Part shown: positions 6,712-13,348 of the stretch, piece after piece | Position numbering within the stretch: the first letter of the stretch is position 1 | How the letters are laid out: every line of letters begins with the position of its first letter | Origin: Verrucomicrobiota bacterium | GTDB taxonomy: Bacteria > Verrucomicrobiota > Verrucomicrobiia > Verrucomicrobiales > Akkermansiaceae | DNA: 13,596 bases | Direction of reading: 5' to 3' | Assembly: GCA_008932955.1 (NCBI GenBank) | Contig: WBXE01000043.1 | Coordinates: 1 to 13,596, forward strand | Translations under genes and position numbers: made by a program | The notes under the pieces: model-generated | What the model saw: the letters and a program-made list of their open reading frames with translations, nothing else | Database searches by the model: none | Told to the model about the DNA's origin: nothing

Positions 6712-6924
6712 TCAACCCGCCGCCCTTACCAGCACCTGTTCGGCCAGTTCCCGGCTGATGGCCAAGCGCGTGCCGCACATCGAGCAGATCAGGTTGCGCC
6801 CTCCCGCCAGCTTGCGCAAATGGCTTTGCTCGCAAAACCCCATCTCCCGCAAGCGCTCGCAGCCCGGACCGCTGACCCCTTCAATCCGCAAATCACAGCC
6901 CACCCCAGCTTCGTTCAGGGTCAT
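6712..6924 (-). CDS. feoA: Ferrous iron transport protein FeoA (SH3-like domain)
   Basis: A 70-residue cytosolic SH3-like protein, first gene of the feo operon, thought to modulate FeoB. The start at 6924 gives MTLNEAGVG, which coincides with the beginning of the FeoA fold, followed by RLREMGF and a C-terminal RELAEQVLV. The frame stays open upstream to 7185, with an ATG at 7095 (MPKTQAYH) that would overlap the divergent EVE gene start. The extra 57 residues look unlike the family, so the short form is preferred, but a longer form cannot be excluded. Unusually it carries ICSMCGT, a CxxC pair (C47, C50), in the central strand region. Confidence 0.85.
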   Translation of the reverse strand: MTLNEAGVGCDLRIEGVSGPGCERLREMGFCEQSHLRKLAGGRNLICSMCGTRLAISRELAEQVLVRAAG

Positions 6925-7093
6925 GGCTTGGCCGCTTTCTGCGGCATTGAGGGCTGCTAACTTCACGCCCGCAATCTTGGCTAATTGAGAACCGATTGCA
7001 ACAACAAATTTGAAAAAACGTCGCTTGCGCGTTTCTGGTCCAGCCGCGTCTTCCGGCTTGAATCTTGGTGGGTGATAAGCTTGTGTTTTTGGC
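6925..7093. promoter_or_regulatory. Divergent intergenic region between feoA and the EVE-domain gene
   Basis: These 169 bases separate the feoA start (minus) and the EVE gene start (plus), so promoters for both should lie here if the short FeoA start is right. The most AT-rich part, around 6965-7015, contains on the minus strand TTGCAA, 17 bases and AAGATT, a weak sigma-70-like pair. TTGAGAACCGATTGCAA is only a poor partial palindrome and is not a convincing Fur box. Confidence 0.3.
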
Positions 7094-7612
7094 ATGTCCC
7101 ACTGGTTGATTAAATCCGAACCTGAGATGTTTGGCATAGCCGACCTCGCCAGAGTAGGCCGCGAACCGTGGAACGGCGTGCGCAATTACCAAGCCCGAAA
7201 TTTCATGTGGAAGGACATGCGACCCGGCGAACTCGCCCTGTTCTACCATTCCAATGCCAAGCCGTCCGGCATCGTCGGCATCGCCCGCGTCGGAGGACCA
7301 CCGCGCCCCGATCCCACCCAGTTTGATGCCGCCAGTGAGTACTTCGACCCCAAAGCCAGCGCCAGTGCCCCGCGCTGGTGGCTGGTGGACTTCGAGTATG
7401 TTGCCACCTTGCCACACATGCTCAGCCTCGCCGAGATCAAAGCCGATCCGACGCTCGCCGCCATGGCCGTGTGCCAGCGTGGCAGTCGGCTCTCGATCAA
7501 CCCGGTGAGCGCCAGTCATTTTGCCCGTGTCTGCCAGCTGGGTGGCTGGGATGGTGCCGGTTCACAAGCGGCCCCGCCGCCACTTGTCCCCACCCCATAC
7601 GGTCCGCTTTGA
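7094..7612 (+). CDS. EVE domain-containing protein (THYN1-like)
   Basis: A 172-residue protein whose residues 2-150 form an EVE domain (PUA-like fold). It starts with WLIKSEPEMFGIADL and continues with WNGVRNYQARNFM, MRPGELALFYHSNAKPSGIVGIARV (roughly 26-66) and, later, CQRGSRLSINPVSASHF. EVE domains bind modified bases such as 5-methylcytosine or modified RNA in an aromatic pocket; the ligand of this housekeeping-type version is unknown. The tail APPPLVPTPYGPL is an extra Pro-rich segment. The start at 7094 fits the family N-terminus exactly. It stands alone, divergent from feoA, with no restriction or defence partner beside it. Confidence 0.92.
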   Translation: MSHWLIKSEPEMFGIADLARVGREPWNGVRNYQARNFMWKDMRPGELALFYHSNAKPSGIVGIARVGGPPRPDPTQFDAASEYFDPKASASAPRWWLVDFEYVATLPHMLSLAEIKADPTLAAMAVCQRGSRLSINPVSASHFARVCQLGGWDGAGSQAAPPPLVPTPYGPL

Positions 7613-7625
7613 CACAAAAATGGGA

Positions 7626-7688
7626 CAGATGAACGCTGATGAAGAAGGATTTTATTTGAATCTATCTGTGTCCATCTGCGTTCATCTG
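7626..7688. repeat. Inverted dispersed repeat (CATCTGCGTTCATCTG type)
   Basis: CAGATGAACGCTGATG (7626-7641) and CATCTGCGTTCATCTG (7673-7688) are reverse complements at 15 of 16 positions; weaker pairing extends inward. The element fills most of the gap between the EVE gene and the sigma factor gene and may act as a hairpin terminator for the former. This sequence type recurs between genes in many Verrucomicrobiota (recalled, not searched). Confidence 0.75.
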
Positions 7689-7739
7689 CGATAAAAAACT
7701 CTTAACCGACCGGTATCGCCACTTCCCCCCCGCCGTCTT

Positions 7740-8327
7740 ATGCAGGACCAGCCTAACATCCCAACCCCGCCCAGCGACGCTCCTTCTCCTGCGGCCTGGC
7801 ACGCTTGGCTGGCCGCCCAAGGCCCGCGGCTGCTGCTCTTTGCCCGCCAGCAAACCCGATCCCACGAGGACGCCCAAGACGTCTTGCAAGACGCTCTCGT
7901 CAAGCTCATCGAAAAACTCAACTCCGGCGAGTTTGTCGGCGGCAGCGAATTCTGGATGCCCTACCTTTATACCACCATCCGCCGCCTCGCCATCGACCTG
8001 AGCCGCCGCGACGACCGCCGCAAACGCCGCGAGGACAGCGTCACCGCCGATCAGGAAGCCGATCTGGCCGAGGCGTTTCACCCGTGGTTTGAAACCGATT
8101 CCGCAGGCGACGAAACCCGCGACCAACTGGAAGCGAGCCTCAAGGAATTGCCGCCGAAATTTGCCGAGGTCATCGTGATGAAAATCTGGGGTGAGCAAAC
8201 GTTTGCAGAAATCGGTGAAATTCTTGGAATTTCGCAAAACACAGCCGCTTCCCGGTATCGCTATGGTTTAGAAGCCCTCAAACGCCAACTCGGCGGCGCC
8301 CGCCGCCGCGGCGACCTCTCCATCTGA
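7740..8327 (+). CDS. ECF-type RNA polymerase sigma factor
   Basis: A 195-residue sigma-70 family protein containing only regions 2 and 4. Region 2 covers about residues 24-92 (RLLLFARQQTRSHEDAQDVLQ, FWMPYLYTTIRRLAIDLSRR). An acidic linker follows at 98-127. Region 4 covers about 128-185, with LKELPPKFAEVIVMKIWGEQ and the helix-turn-helix TFAEIGEILGISQNTAASRYR (154-174). The Pro-rich first 18 residues are outside the domain. Ten bases separate its stop from the next gene, a membrane protein, which is the usual place for an anti-sigma factor. No promoter matching a known ECF consensus was recognised upstream. Confidence 0.9.
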   Translation: MQDQPNIPTPPSDAPSPAAWHAWLAAQGPRLLLFARQQTRSHEDAQDVLQDALVKLIEKLNSGEFVGGSEFWMPYLYTTIRRLAIDLSRRDDRRKRREDSVTADQEADLAEAFHPWFETDSAGDETRDQLEASLKELPPKFAEVIVMKIWGEQTFAEIGEILGISQNTAASRYRYGLEALKRQLGGARRRGDLSI

Positions 8328-8337
8328 TCCCAGCCCC

Positions 8338-8976
8338 ATGACCGACGATTTCCAAGCTCTCGAAGCCGCCCTCGCAGGCCTGCGTCCGGCTGCCCTCGAT
8401 CGGCGCTTGCTGGCTCGGCTGGAGGGTTGTGCGGCGGGGGATTCCGCCGCTCTGAGTCCGACCGAGGCGCAATTCGAAGCGGCACTGCGCAACATCCAAC
8501 CCGCGCCGCTCCCTCCCGCATGGCTGGCCGCCTTGGAGGCCACCCTCATCCAAGATGCCGCCACTGAGGCGTCGCGCATTGTCCCCTTCCCGCAGATCCC
8601 GGCCGCCACTCGCCATCACCCGATGCTCGCCGCCGCCGCCGCCGTCGCTCTGTTCGGGGCCGCCGCCGCTTGGTTCATCCCCGCCACCGGCACCCACCCC
8701 GCCGCCTCCGCACCGACCTCCCAGCCGCCGCCAGCACAACCTTTCGCCCCGGCACCCGCCGCCCCGGCTAACCAAAATTTCGTCCCCGCCGCCTTCCATA
8801 CCGGTCTCAGCCAAGCCAGCGACGTCGGCGTCCTCTGGCCAGCCCAAAACCAAGCCCAGCGCGTCTTCAAAGTCGTCTATTGGGACCGCTTCACCCTCGT
8901 CAACCCCGAGGGAAAACAAATCGAGTACGAAAAACCCCGCGTCGAATATATCCTCGTCCCGGAAAAAATCGACTGA
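8338..8976 (+). CDS. Single-pass membrane protein, candidate anti-sigma factor with a duplicated N-terminal motif
   Basis: A 212-residue protein starting 10 bases after the sigma factor stop. The N-terminal half contains two related ~24-residue helices: ALEAALAGLRPAALDRRLLA (residues 7-26, then RLEG) and QFEAALRNIQPAPLPPAWLA (45-64, then ALEA). A hydrophobic helix at about 96-114 (MLAAAAAVALFGAAAAWFI) would place the Pro/Ala-rich linker (115-146) and a small ordered domain (148-212, ending VEYILVPEKID) outside the membrane. Topology and gene order match an anti-sigma factor, but no zinc-binding HxxxCxxC (ZAS) motif is present and no named family is recognised. Role is inferred from context. 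Confidence 0.8.
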   Translation: MTDDFQALEAALAGLRPAALDRRLLARLEGCAAGDSAALSPTEAQFEAALRNIQPAPLPPAWLAALEATLIQDAATEASRIVPFPQIPAATRHHPMLAAAAAVALFGAAAAWFIPATGTHPAASAPTSQPPPAQPFAPAPAAPANQNFVPAAFHTGLSQASDVGVLWPAQNQAQRVFKVVYWDRFTLVNPEGKQIEYEKPRVEYILVPEKID

Positions 8977-9019
8977 GGGCGCTTTTTCAGACCAACCAAG
9001 CATCGACTACGCTTCTAGT

Positions 9020-10075
9020 ATGAAAGCCATGAAAGCTAACTTTTTCCTGTTTGTCCCAGCGATCATCACCGCCCTGCTGGCACCCACGGTGGTGGCCATC
9101 GAGCCACCCGCAGACAACGCCCCGCCCCCGCCCGCCGCTGCAGCACCGGCAGCACCGGCAGCACCGGCCAAGCGTGCAGCCGCGCCTGCCGCCGCTAAAA
9201 CTGCCCCCTATTTGGGCATTGGCAGCGGGGATGTGCCCGAGGTGCTCGCCACCCATCTCGGCCTCAAAGCCGGTGCAGGCATCGTCATCCGAGCTCTCGA
9301 TCCGGATGGCCCCGGTGCCAAGGCCGGCCTCACCCAACACGATGTCATCACCCGCATCGCCGGCCAAGTGGTTGGCTCACAGGCCGACCTCGTCAAACAG
9401 ATTCGCAGCCACCAGACAGGGGATGAAATCACCGTCGATCTCATTCACCATGGCCAGCCTGCGACCAAATCCATCACCCTAGCCGCCCGCCCCGATGGCG
9501 ACGGCGTGGCCGCCATCCCGCAGGAATTGGACACCCTGATGCTCGACGGCATGCCGCAAGAACAAGCCAAGCGCATCCGCGACGCCATCGGTCGCCAACT
9601 GCGCGCCATGCAGAACGGCGCCGTCATCCCCGAGGCCATCCCCGGCAATGACTTGCCAAAAATGGGCGACGCCATGAAGGAAATGCAAAAACGCGTGGCC
9701 GATGCCTTGAAAAATGGCATGCAGGCACCCGGCGGCCTGCAAGTGGCACCCGGTGGTGTGCAAGTTCAAGGTGCTGCCATCATTCGCATGGCCGATGATC
9801 AGGGCAGCATCGAGCTAAAATCCGCGGATGGCGGCAAGGAAGCCACCCTCCGCGACAAGGACAACAAAGTGACTTGGACCGGCCCCTGGGATACCGAGCA
9901 AGACAAGGCCGCCGCCCCGCCCGCCGTGCGCTCCCGCCTCGAAAACCTCAACCTCGATAACAACCTCAATGGCAACGGTCTGCACCTTCAATTCGGCGGC
10001 AACGGCGGAGCGGGACCGCTTGCCCCCATGCCTGATGATGAGACCGCCCCCGAAGAAGATGCGCCCGATGAGTGA
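9020..10075 (+). CDS. Exported PDZ-domain protein
   Basis: A 351-residue product. Residues 1-26 form a signal peptide (MKAMKANFFLFVPAIITALL..APTVVA), followed by an Ala/Pro-rich linker to about 60. One PDZ domain spans about 62-157, with the carboxylate-binding-loop region YLGIG and core segments LDPDGPGAKAGLTQHDVITR and ADLVKQIRSHQTGDEITV. No trypsin-like protease domain is attached. A Met/Gln-rich helical region (165-235), a segment IELKSADGGKEATLRDKDNK near 264-283 and an acidic end (PDDETAPEEDAPDE) follow. The frame is open far upstream (8555) over the previous gene; ATG 9020 (or 9029) is chosen for the signal peptide. It is 43 bases after the membrane protein and is probably the output or sensor of the sigma unit. 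Confidence 0.85.
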   Translation: MKAMKANFFLFVPAIITALLAPTVVAIEPPADNAPPPPAAAAPAAPAAPAKRAAAPAAAKTAPYLGIGSGDVPEVLATHLGLKAGAGIVIRALDPDGPGAKAGLTQHDVITRIAGQVVGSQADLVKQIRSHQTGDEITVDLIHHGQPATKSITLAARPDGDGVAAIPQELDTLMLDGMPQEQAKRIRDAIGRQLRAMQNGAVIPEAIPGNDLPKMGDAMKEMQKRVADALKNGMQAPGGLQVAPGGVQVQGAAIIRMADDQGSIELKSADGGKEATLRDKDNKVTWTGPWDTEQDKAAAPPAVRSRLENLNLDNNLNGNGLHLQFGGNGGAGPLAPMPDDETAPEEDAPDE

Positions 10076-10151
10076 CAGGAGAGTGGCAGGTGATGCCATA
10101 GCCGCCCGTTTCGCACAACCCAACTTCACTCAATCGCGGCACTGGGAGAAA

Positions 10152-10219
10152 CTTTGGCGCTAAGGAGCCACCACATTTTGTGTTGCTGCGGAAGCGCGGC
10201 CCATGAATGTGCGCCAAAG
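10152..10219. repeat. Inverted repeat with nested stem between the PDZ and zinc-ribbon genes
   Basis: CTTTGGCGC (10152-10160) and GCGCCAAAG (10211-10219) are perfect reverse complements. Inside, ACATT (10173-10177) pairs with AATGT (10206-10210), directly adjacent to the right outer arm, leaving a 12-base bulge on the left. It could be a transcript-end structure or a degraded mobile repeat. Confidence 0.5.
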
Positions 10220-10246
10220 GCTTGGTTCATGATCAACCCTTGCACA

Positions 10247-10266
10247 CGGCGACAGTAAGGTCGCCG
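10247..10266. repeat. Short perfect palindrome CGGCGAC-AGTAAG-GTCGCCG
   Basis: A 7-base-pair GC-rich stem (10247-10253 with 10260-10266) around the 6-base loop AGTAAG. GGCGAC..GTCGCC hairpins of this size recur between genes in Verrucomicrobiota (recalled, not searched), so it is probably one copy of a dispersed palindrome. No T-run follows on either strand. Confidence 0.55.
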
Positions 10267-10364
10267 CTACGCAACACCCGCTCTGCAAAAGCCTTTTCTC
10301 AAGATCTTTGCGCTTCCTTGCACGTGGGGCTTGTGGTTGGCGGCCCAGTCCGCTAGCCATAGTC

Positions 10365-11069
10365 ATGCTTGACGAAGTGCGTGCCCTGTTGATTCTCCAA
10401 GATCGTGATCGCCGCTTGCTGGCGCTAACCAAAGACCTGGAAAAACTTCCCATCGACGAGGCCCGCGCAAAATCGAAACTCGCCGGCGATGAGGCCGCTG
10501 TGAGCAAGGCGCACGACGCGTTGCAGGCTGCGGAACTCAAGGTGAAAAAGATCGAACTCGACACCGAGACGCGCCGCACCACCATCAAGCGCCTCAAGGT
10601 CCAACAATTTGAGACCCGCAAGAACGACGAATACCAAGCTTTTAACCACGAAATTGCCCGCTACGAAAGGGAGATTGACGGTTTTGAAACTCTGGAATTG
10701 CACGCGATGGAAGCCGTTGACCGCTGCCGAGAATTGCACCAAGCGGCCAAGGCGGCATTCGCCCACACCCAGAAACTCATCGCCGAGGACCTCGCTTCCA
10801 TCGCCCAACGCCAACAGCGGATGCAGGCCGAACACGCTGAGGTGAGCGCCGACCGCGCCACACTCGCCAGCTTGGTCCCCGGCTCCGCCCTGCCACTTTA
10901 CGAGCGGCTCATGCGGACCAAACTCGGCCTCGCCGTGGCCCCCATGGCCGACAATCGCTGCGGTGGCTGCCACATGAAGGTGATTGCCTCCACCGCTATC
11001 AACGCGCAGGCCGGCAAGGAACTCGTCCAATGCGAAAATTGCGGCCGCATCCTCTACATGGCGGATTGA
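10365..11069 (+). CDS. Coiled-coil protein with C4-type zinc ribbon (CT398/zf-RING_7-like)
   Basis: A 234-residue protein. A long helical hairpin (about residues 5-170, rich in K, E, A and R) is followed by a C-terminal zinc ribbon with four ligands: C199-GG-C202-HMKV and C223-EN-C226-GR, ending RILYMAD. This matches the C4-type zinc-ribbon family that includes chlamydial CT398, reported to bind sigma-54 and type III secretion parts; the role outside Chlamydia is unclear. ATG 10365 (MLDEVRALLILQ) is preferred over the open extension to 10308, which has no family-like residues. It is convergent with mutL with only 7 bases between stops. Confidence 0.88.
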   Translation: MLDEVRALLILQDRDRRLLALTKDLEKLPIDEARAKSKLAGDEAAVSKAHDALQAAELKVKKIELDTETRRTTIKRLKVQQFETRKNDEYQAFNHEIARYEREIDGFETLELHAMEAVDRCRELHQAAKAAFAHTQKLIAEDLASIAQRQQRMQAEHAEVSADRATLASLVPGSALPLYERLMRTKLGLAVAPMADNRCGGCHMKVIASTAINAQAGKELVQCENCGRILYMAD

Positions 11070-11076
11070 TCCGGAC

Positions 11077-12915
11077 TCACGCCCGCCCCGCACCGAAACG
11101 GCGTTCGAGCTCGCTCATGGCAAACTCACTGAGGGTCGGCCGACCCGATGGCGTGCAATACGGCAGTTCGCAGGCAAACAAGTCCGCCAACAACGGTTCG
11201 ACTTCCGTGAGTTTCGGCGAGACCAGCGCCGCCGCCCGTCGAGCCAACAGCCGGGCCAGTCGTTCGAAGGCAAAGCGCATTCCGGGAGCTGCCTCGTGGA
11301 GCAATTCATCCATCAAGGCGCCCAGAAACGGCCGTGGGTCATCCACCGGCAGACAGGCCGGCAGGCAGCGTACTTGCAAGGTGTTGCCGCCAAATGCCTC
11401 CACCTCGATGCCCGCCTCGGCCAAAGCCATCCGTTCGCGCAAAACCAAATCCAAGTCGCGCGGGTCGAGTTCCAGCAACACCGGCACCAGCAGGCTTTGG
11501 GTCTCGAGCAGCCCGGAGCGCTGCTTGAGCAATTTTTCATAGTAAATACGTTCCCGCGCCGCCTTCGGATCAAACACCACCAGGCCGTCGTCGCTTTCCA
11601 TCACCACCAGGCGGTGGTGCAGCAGCCCCAGCACCCGGAATACCGGCGCGGATGCGTGGCTTGCATTGGCGGGAGCCTCAGGTTCAGGCCCCGTCCGCGC
11701 CGCTGCCAACTCGTGACTCGTCGCCGCTGCGGTGGCCGGCACCAATGGCAACTCCCGCTGCACTCGACTCTGCCACGGTCGCGCCACCGTTGGCTCAGGA
11801 CTTGGCGGCAATGCGCTGTCGTCTTGCTCTAGCGGCGGCCTGTGACCGACGTCTTGTTGCGGCATTTTCCCGTCGCCAGCTGCTGCTCCGCGGTCTAGCT
11901 CGATGCGTCGGAGTGGCGGCGGTGCCGGTGGCTTCAACCCGGCCAGCACCGCCGCGAGGATGGTTTCCCGCACGTCGATGGGTCGGTGAAACCGCACTTC
12001 GCGCTTGGCAGGGTGGACGTTTACATCCACCAGCGAGGGCTCCAAATGGATCCACAGCCAAGCCGCAGGGTACATGCCATCGGCCAGTGCCCCGCGGAAC
12101 CCCTCCGCCAAGGCCCGCGCAATCACCGCGTCCTCCACCGGCCGGCCGTTCAAAATCACAATTTGGTGATGGCGGCCCCTGCGGGCGTGGGTGGCTGGCA
12201 GGACAAACCCCTCCACCGCGATGCCGTGGCCATGGGTGAGGGGCAAGCCAATCAATTCCTTGGAAAGCTCGGTTCCGAGAAGTTGCCGCACCCGATCGAC
12301 CGCCCGCGCCACCGGTGCCAAATCGAAGACTTCCCGGTCATCGCGCCGCAAGCGGAAGCGAATCCCCGGCGCCCCCAAGGCATGCAGTCGCACCTGGTGC
12401 TCGACGTGCGCCGCCTCGGTCGACTCCGCCCGCATGAATTTGCGCCGCGCCGGCATGTTGAAAAACAGCGCCTTCGCCTCAATCACCGTGCCAGGCGCGC
12501 AGCCCGCCTCCCGCACGTCCCGCAATTGCCCGCCCTCCACCACAATCTCGGTGCCCGCCACCGCCTCCGCCTCCCGCGTCACCATCCGAAACCTCGACAC
12601 ACTCGCAATGCTCGGCACCGCCTCACCACGAAACCCCAAGGTCCGGATCGCCGCCAAATCCCCTGCGTTTCTCAGCTTGCTGGTGGCGTGGCGTTCCAGC
12701 GACAGCAGGGCGTCTTCGCGCGACATCCCGCAGCCGTCATCGCTCACCCGGATCAAGGCCGACCCGCCGCGATCCACGTCCACGCGGATTTCGCCGGCTC
12801 CAGCGTCGATGCTGTTCTCCACCAACTCTTTAACCACCGAAGCCGGCCGTTCCACCACCTCCCCCGCCGCCACTTGGCTCGCCAGAATGTCAGAAAGTAC
12901 TCGGATTTTCGCCAT
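11077..12915 (-). CDS. mutL: DNA mismatch repair protein MutL
   Basis: A 612-residue GHKL ATPase that links mismatch recognition by MutS to strand incision. N-terminal motifs are complete: ELVENSIDAGA (catalytic E30, Mg-binding N34), DDGCGM (59-64), RHATSKL (75-81), TLGFRGEAVPSIASV (92-106) and NVHPAKREVRF (299-309). A Pro/Ala linker (about 328-424) leads to the C-terminal dimerisation domain. There the endonuclease motif DQHAxxE reads DPKAARE (449-455), the ACHxA region reads ARRAA (558-562), and CPHGRPT reads CTPSGRPT (587-594), so key metal ligands are missing. ATG 12915 (MAKIRVLSD) fits the family; an in-frame ATG at 12942 adds nine residues. The gene stands alone, without mutS in view. 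Confidence 0.96.
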   Translation of the reverse strand: MAKIRVLSDILASQVAAGEVVERPASVVKELVENSIDAGAGEIRVDVDRGGSALIRVSDDGCGMSREDALLSLERHATSKLRNAGDLAAIRTLGFRGEAVPSIASVSRFRMVTREAEAVAGTEIVVEGGQLRDVREAGCAPGTVIEAKALFFNMPARRKFMRAESTEAAHVEHQVRLHALGAPGIRFRLRRDDREVFDLAPVARAVDRVRQLLGTELSKELIGLPLTHGHGIAVEGFVLPATHARRGRHHQIVILNGRPVEDAVIARALAEGFRGALADGMYPAAWLWIHLEPSLVDVNVHPAKREVRFHRPIDVRETILAAVLAGLKPPAPPPLRRIELDRGAAAGDGKMPQQDVGHRPPLEQDDSALPPSPEPTVARPWQSRVQRELPLVPATAAATSHELAAARTGPEPEAPANASHASAPVFRVLGLLHHRLVVMESDDGLVVFDPKAARERIYYEKLLKQRSGLLETQSLLVPVLLELDPRDLDLVLRERMALAEAGIEVEAFGGNTLQVRCLPACLPVDDPRPFLGALMDELLHEAAPGMRFAFERLARLLARRAAALVSPKLTEVEPLLADLFACELPYCTPSGRPTLSEFAMSELERRFGAGRA

Positions 12916-13068
12916 CGCCCGCCCATCTAAACCCGTCCCCAATTATTTTCCAATCCCAATCCGTTTTCCGCCCCCTCCTTGAAATGCCTGACATCATGTT
13001 GTTGACCTTCCCTGCAAAGGCCCGCCTGGCCGCGCCGCGGGGTGGATTTTTGCACGGTGAACTGCCAC

Positions 13069-13096
13069 GCGCTTTATCCTTCCTACGGCAAAGCGC
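13069..13096. repeat. Inverted repeat GCGCTTT / AAAGCGC
   Basis: GCGCTTT (13069-13075) and AAAGCGC (13090-13096) are exact reverse complements with a 14-base loop. It might be a small hairpin or protein-binding site. Confidence 0.4.
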
Positions 13097-13105
13097 CCAT
13101 TGATC

Positions 13106-13186
13106 GATGGGTGACGATTGTGGATTTTTTTGTTTTTTGAAGTGGCCGAAGGGCTTCCAATCACAAATCAACAATCGTCAATCATC
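13106..13186. repeat. Imperfect 22-base inverted repeat
   Basis: Left arm 13106-13127 (GATGGGTGACGATTGTGGAT then TT) and right arm 13165-13186 are reverse complements at 19 of 22 positions, including a perfect 10-base core TGACGATTGT/ACAATCGTCA. The 37-base loop contains T-runs. The right arm is followed by further CAATC-type units up to about 13195, as in simple dispersed repeats. Confidence 0.7.
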
Positions 13187-13348
13187 AATCGTCAATTCTT
13201 CCCGTCGGCCGGTAAAGCGGCGCAATCCTTTTGGGACTGAGCGGCCCCATCATCCAGGTGCCGTGCTAAAATCCGCCGCTTGGCCATCGCCTGGGGTGGA
13301 GTTTTTGCATTTGATTTCTCCCCAGTCCGGCGTTAGAGCCTCATCGCT

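Larger units (their letters stand above)
13039..13309 (+). repeat. Direct repeat GGGGTGGA(G)TTTTTGCA flanking the hairpin region
   Basis: GGGGTGGATTTTTGCA (13039-13054) and GGGGTGGAGTTTTTGCA (13293-13309) are identical apart from one added G. They lie 239 bases apart and bracket both inverted repeats. The downstream copy is 40 bases before the dismutase start. Confidence 0.6.
12916..13348. other. 433-base gene-free region with several repeats, between mutL and the superoxide dismutase gene
   Basis: The region separates two divergently oriented genes and must hold both promoters. No convincing gene is present; the minus frame 12890-13174 is basic and unlike any family. It contains an inverted pair at 13069-13096, a longer imperfect inverted repeat at 13106-13186 and a direct repeat GGGGTGGA-TTTTTGCA at 13039-13054 and 13293-13309. 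A clear -35/-10 pair for either gene could not be picked out. Confidence 0.6.

Noticed and set aside
6970..7010. Possible Fur box (TTGAGAACCGATTGCAA) upstream of feoA
   Set aside because: The half-sites match each other at only about four of seven positions, too weak for a Fur operator claim.
7094..7612. EVE-domain gene as part of a defence island
   Set aside because: No restriction, methyltransferase or other defence gene is adjacent; the stand-alone THYN1-like form is widespread.
8555..9019. Upstream part of the long open frame of the PDZ gene
   Set aside because: It overlaps the 212-residue membrane protein in another frame, is Pro/Ser-rich shadow sequence and would bury the signal peptide inside the protein.
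10160..10621. 153-residue minus frame over the start of the zinc-ribbon gene
   Set aside because: Ser/Arg-rich shadow of a clear coiled-coil coding sequence.
11986..12930. 314-residue open frame antisense to mutL (also 10984-11832 and 12191-12982)
   Set aside because: Long antisense frames are common in GC-rich DNA; these have Arg/His/Pro-rich composition and no family-like motifs, while mutL motifs are unmistakable.
12890..13174. 94-residue minus frame between mutL and the dismutase gene
   Set aside because: Overlaps mutL's start and the inverted repeat; no recognisable domain.
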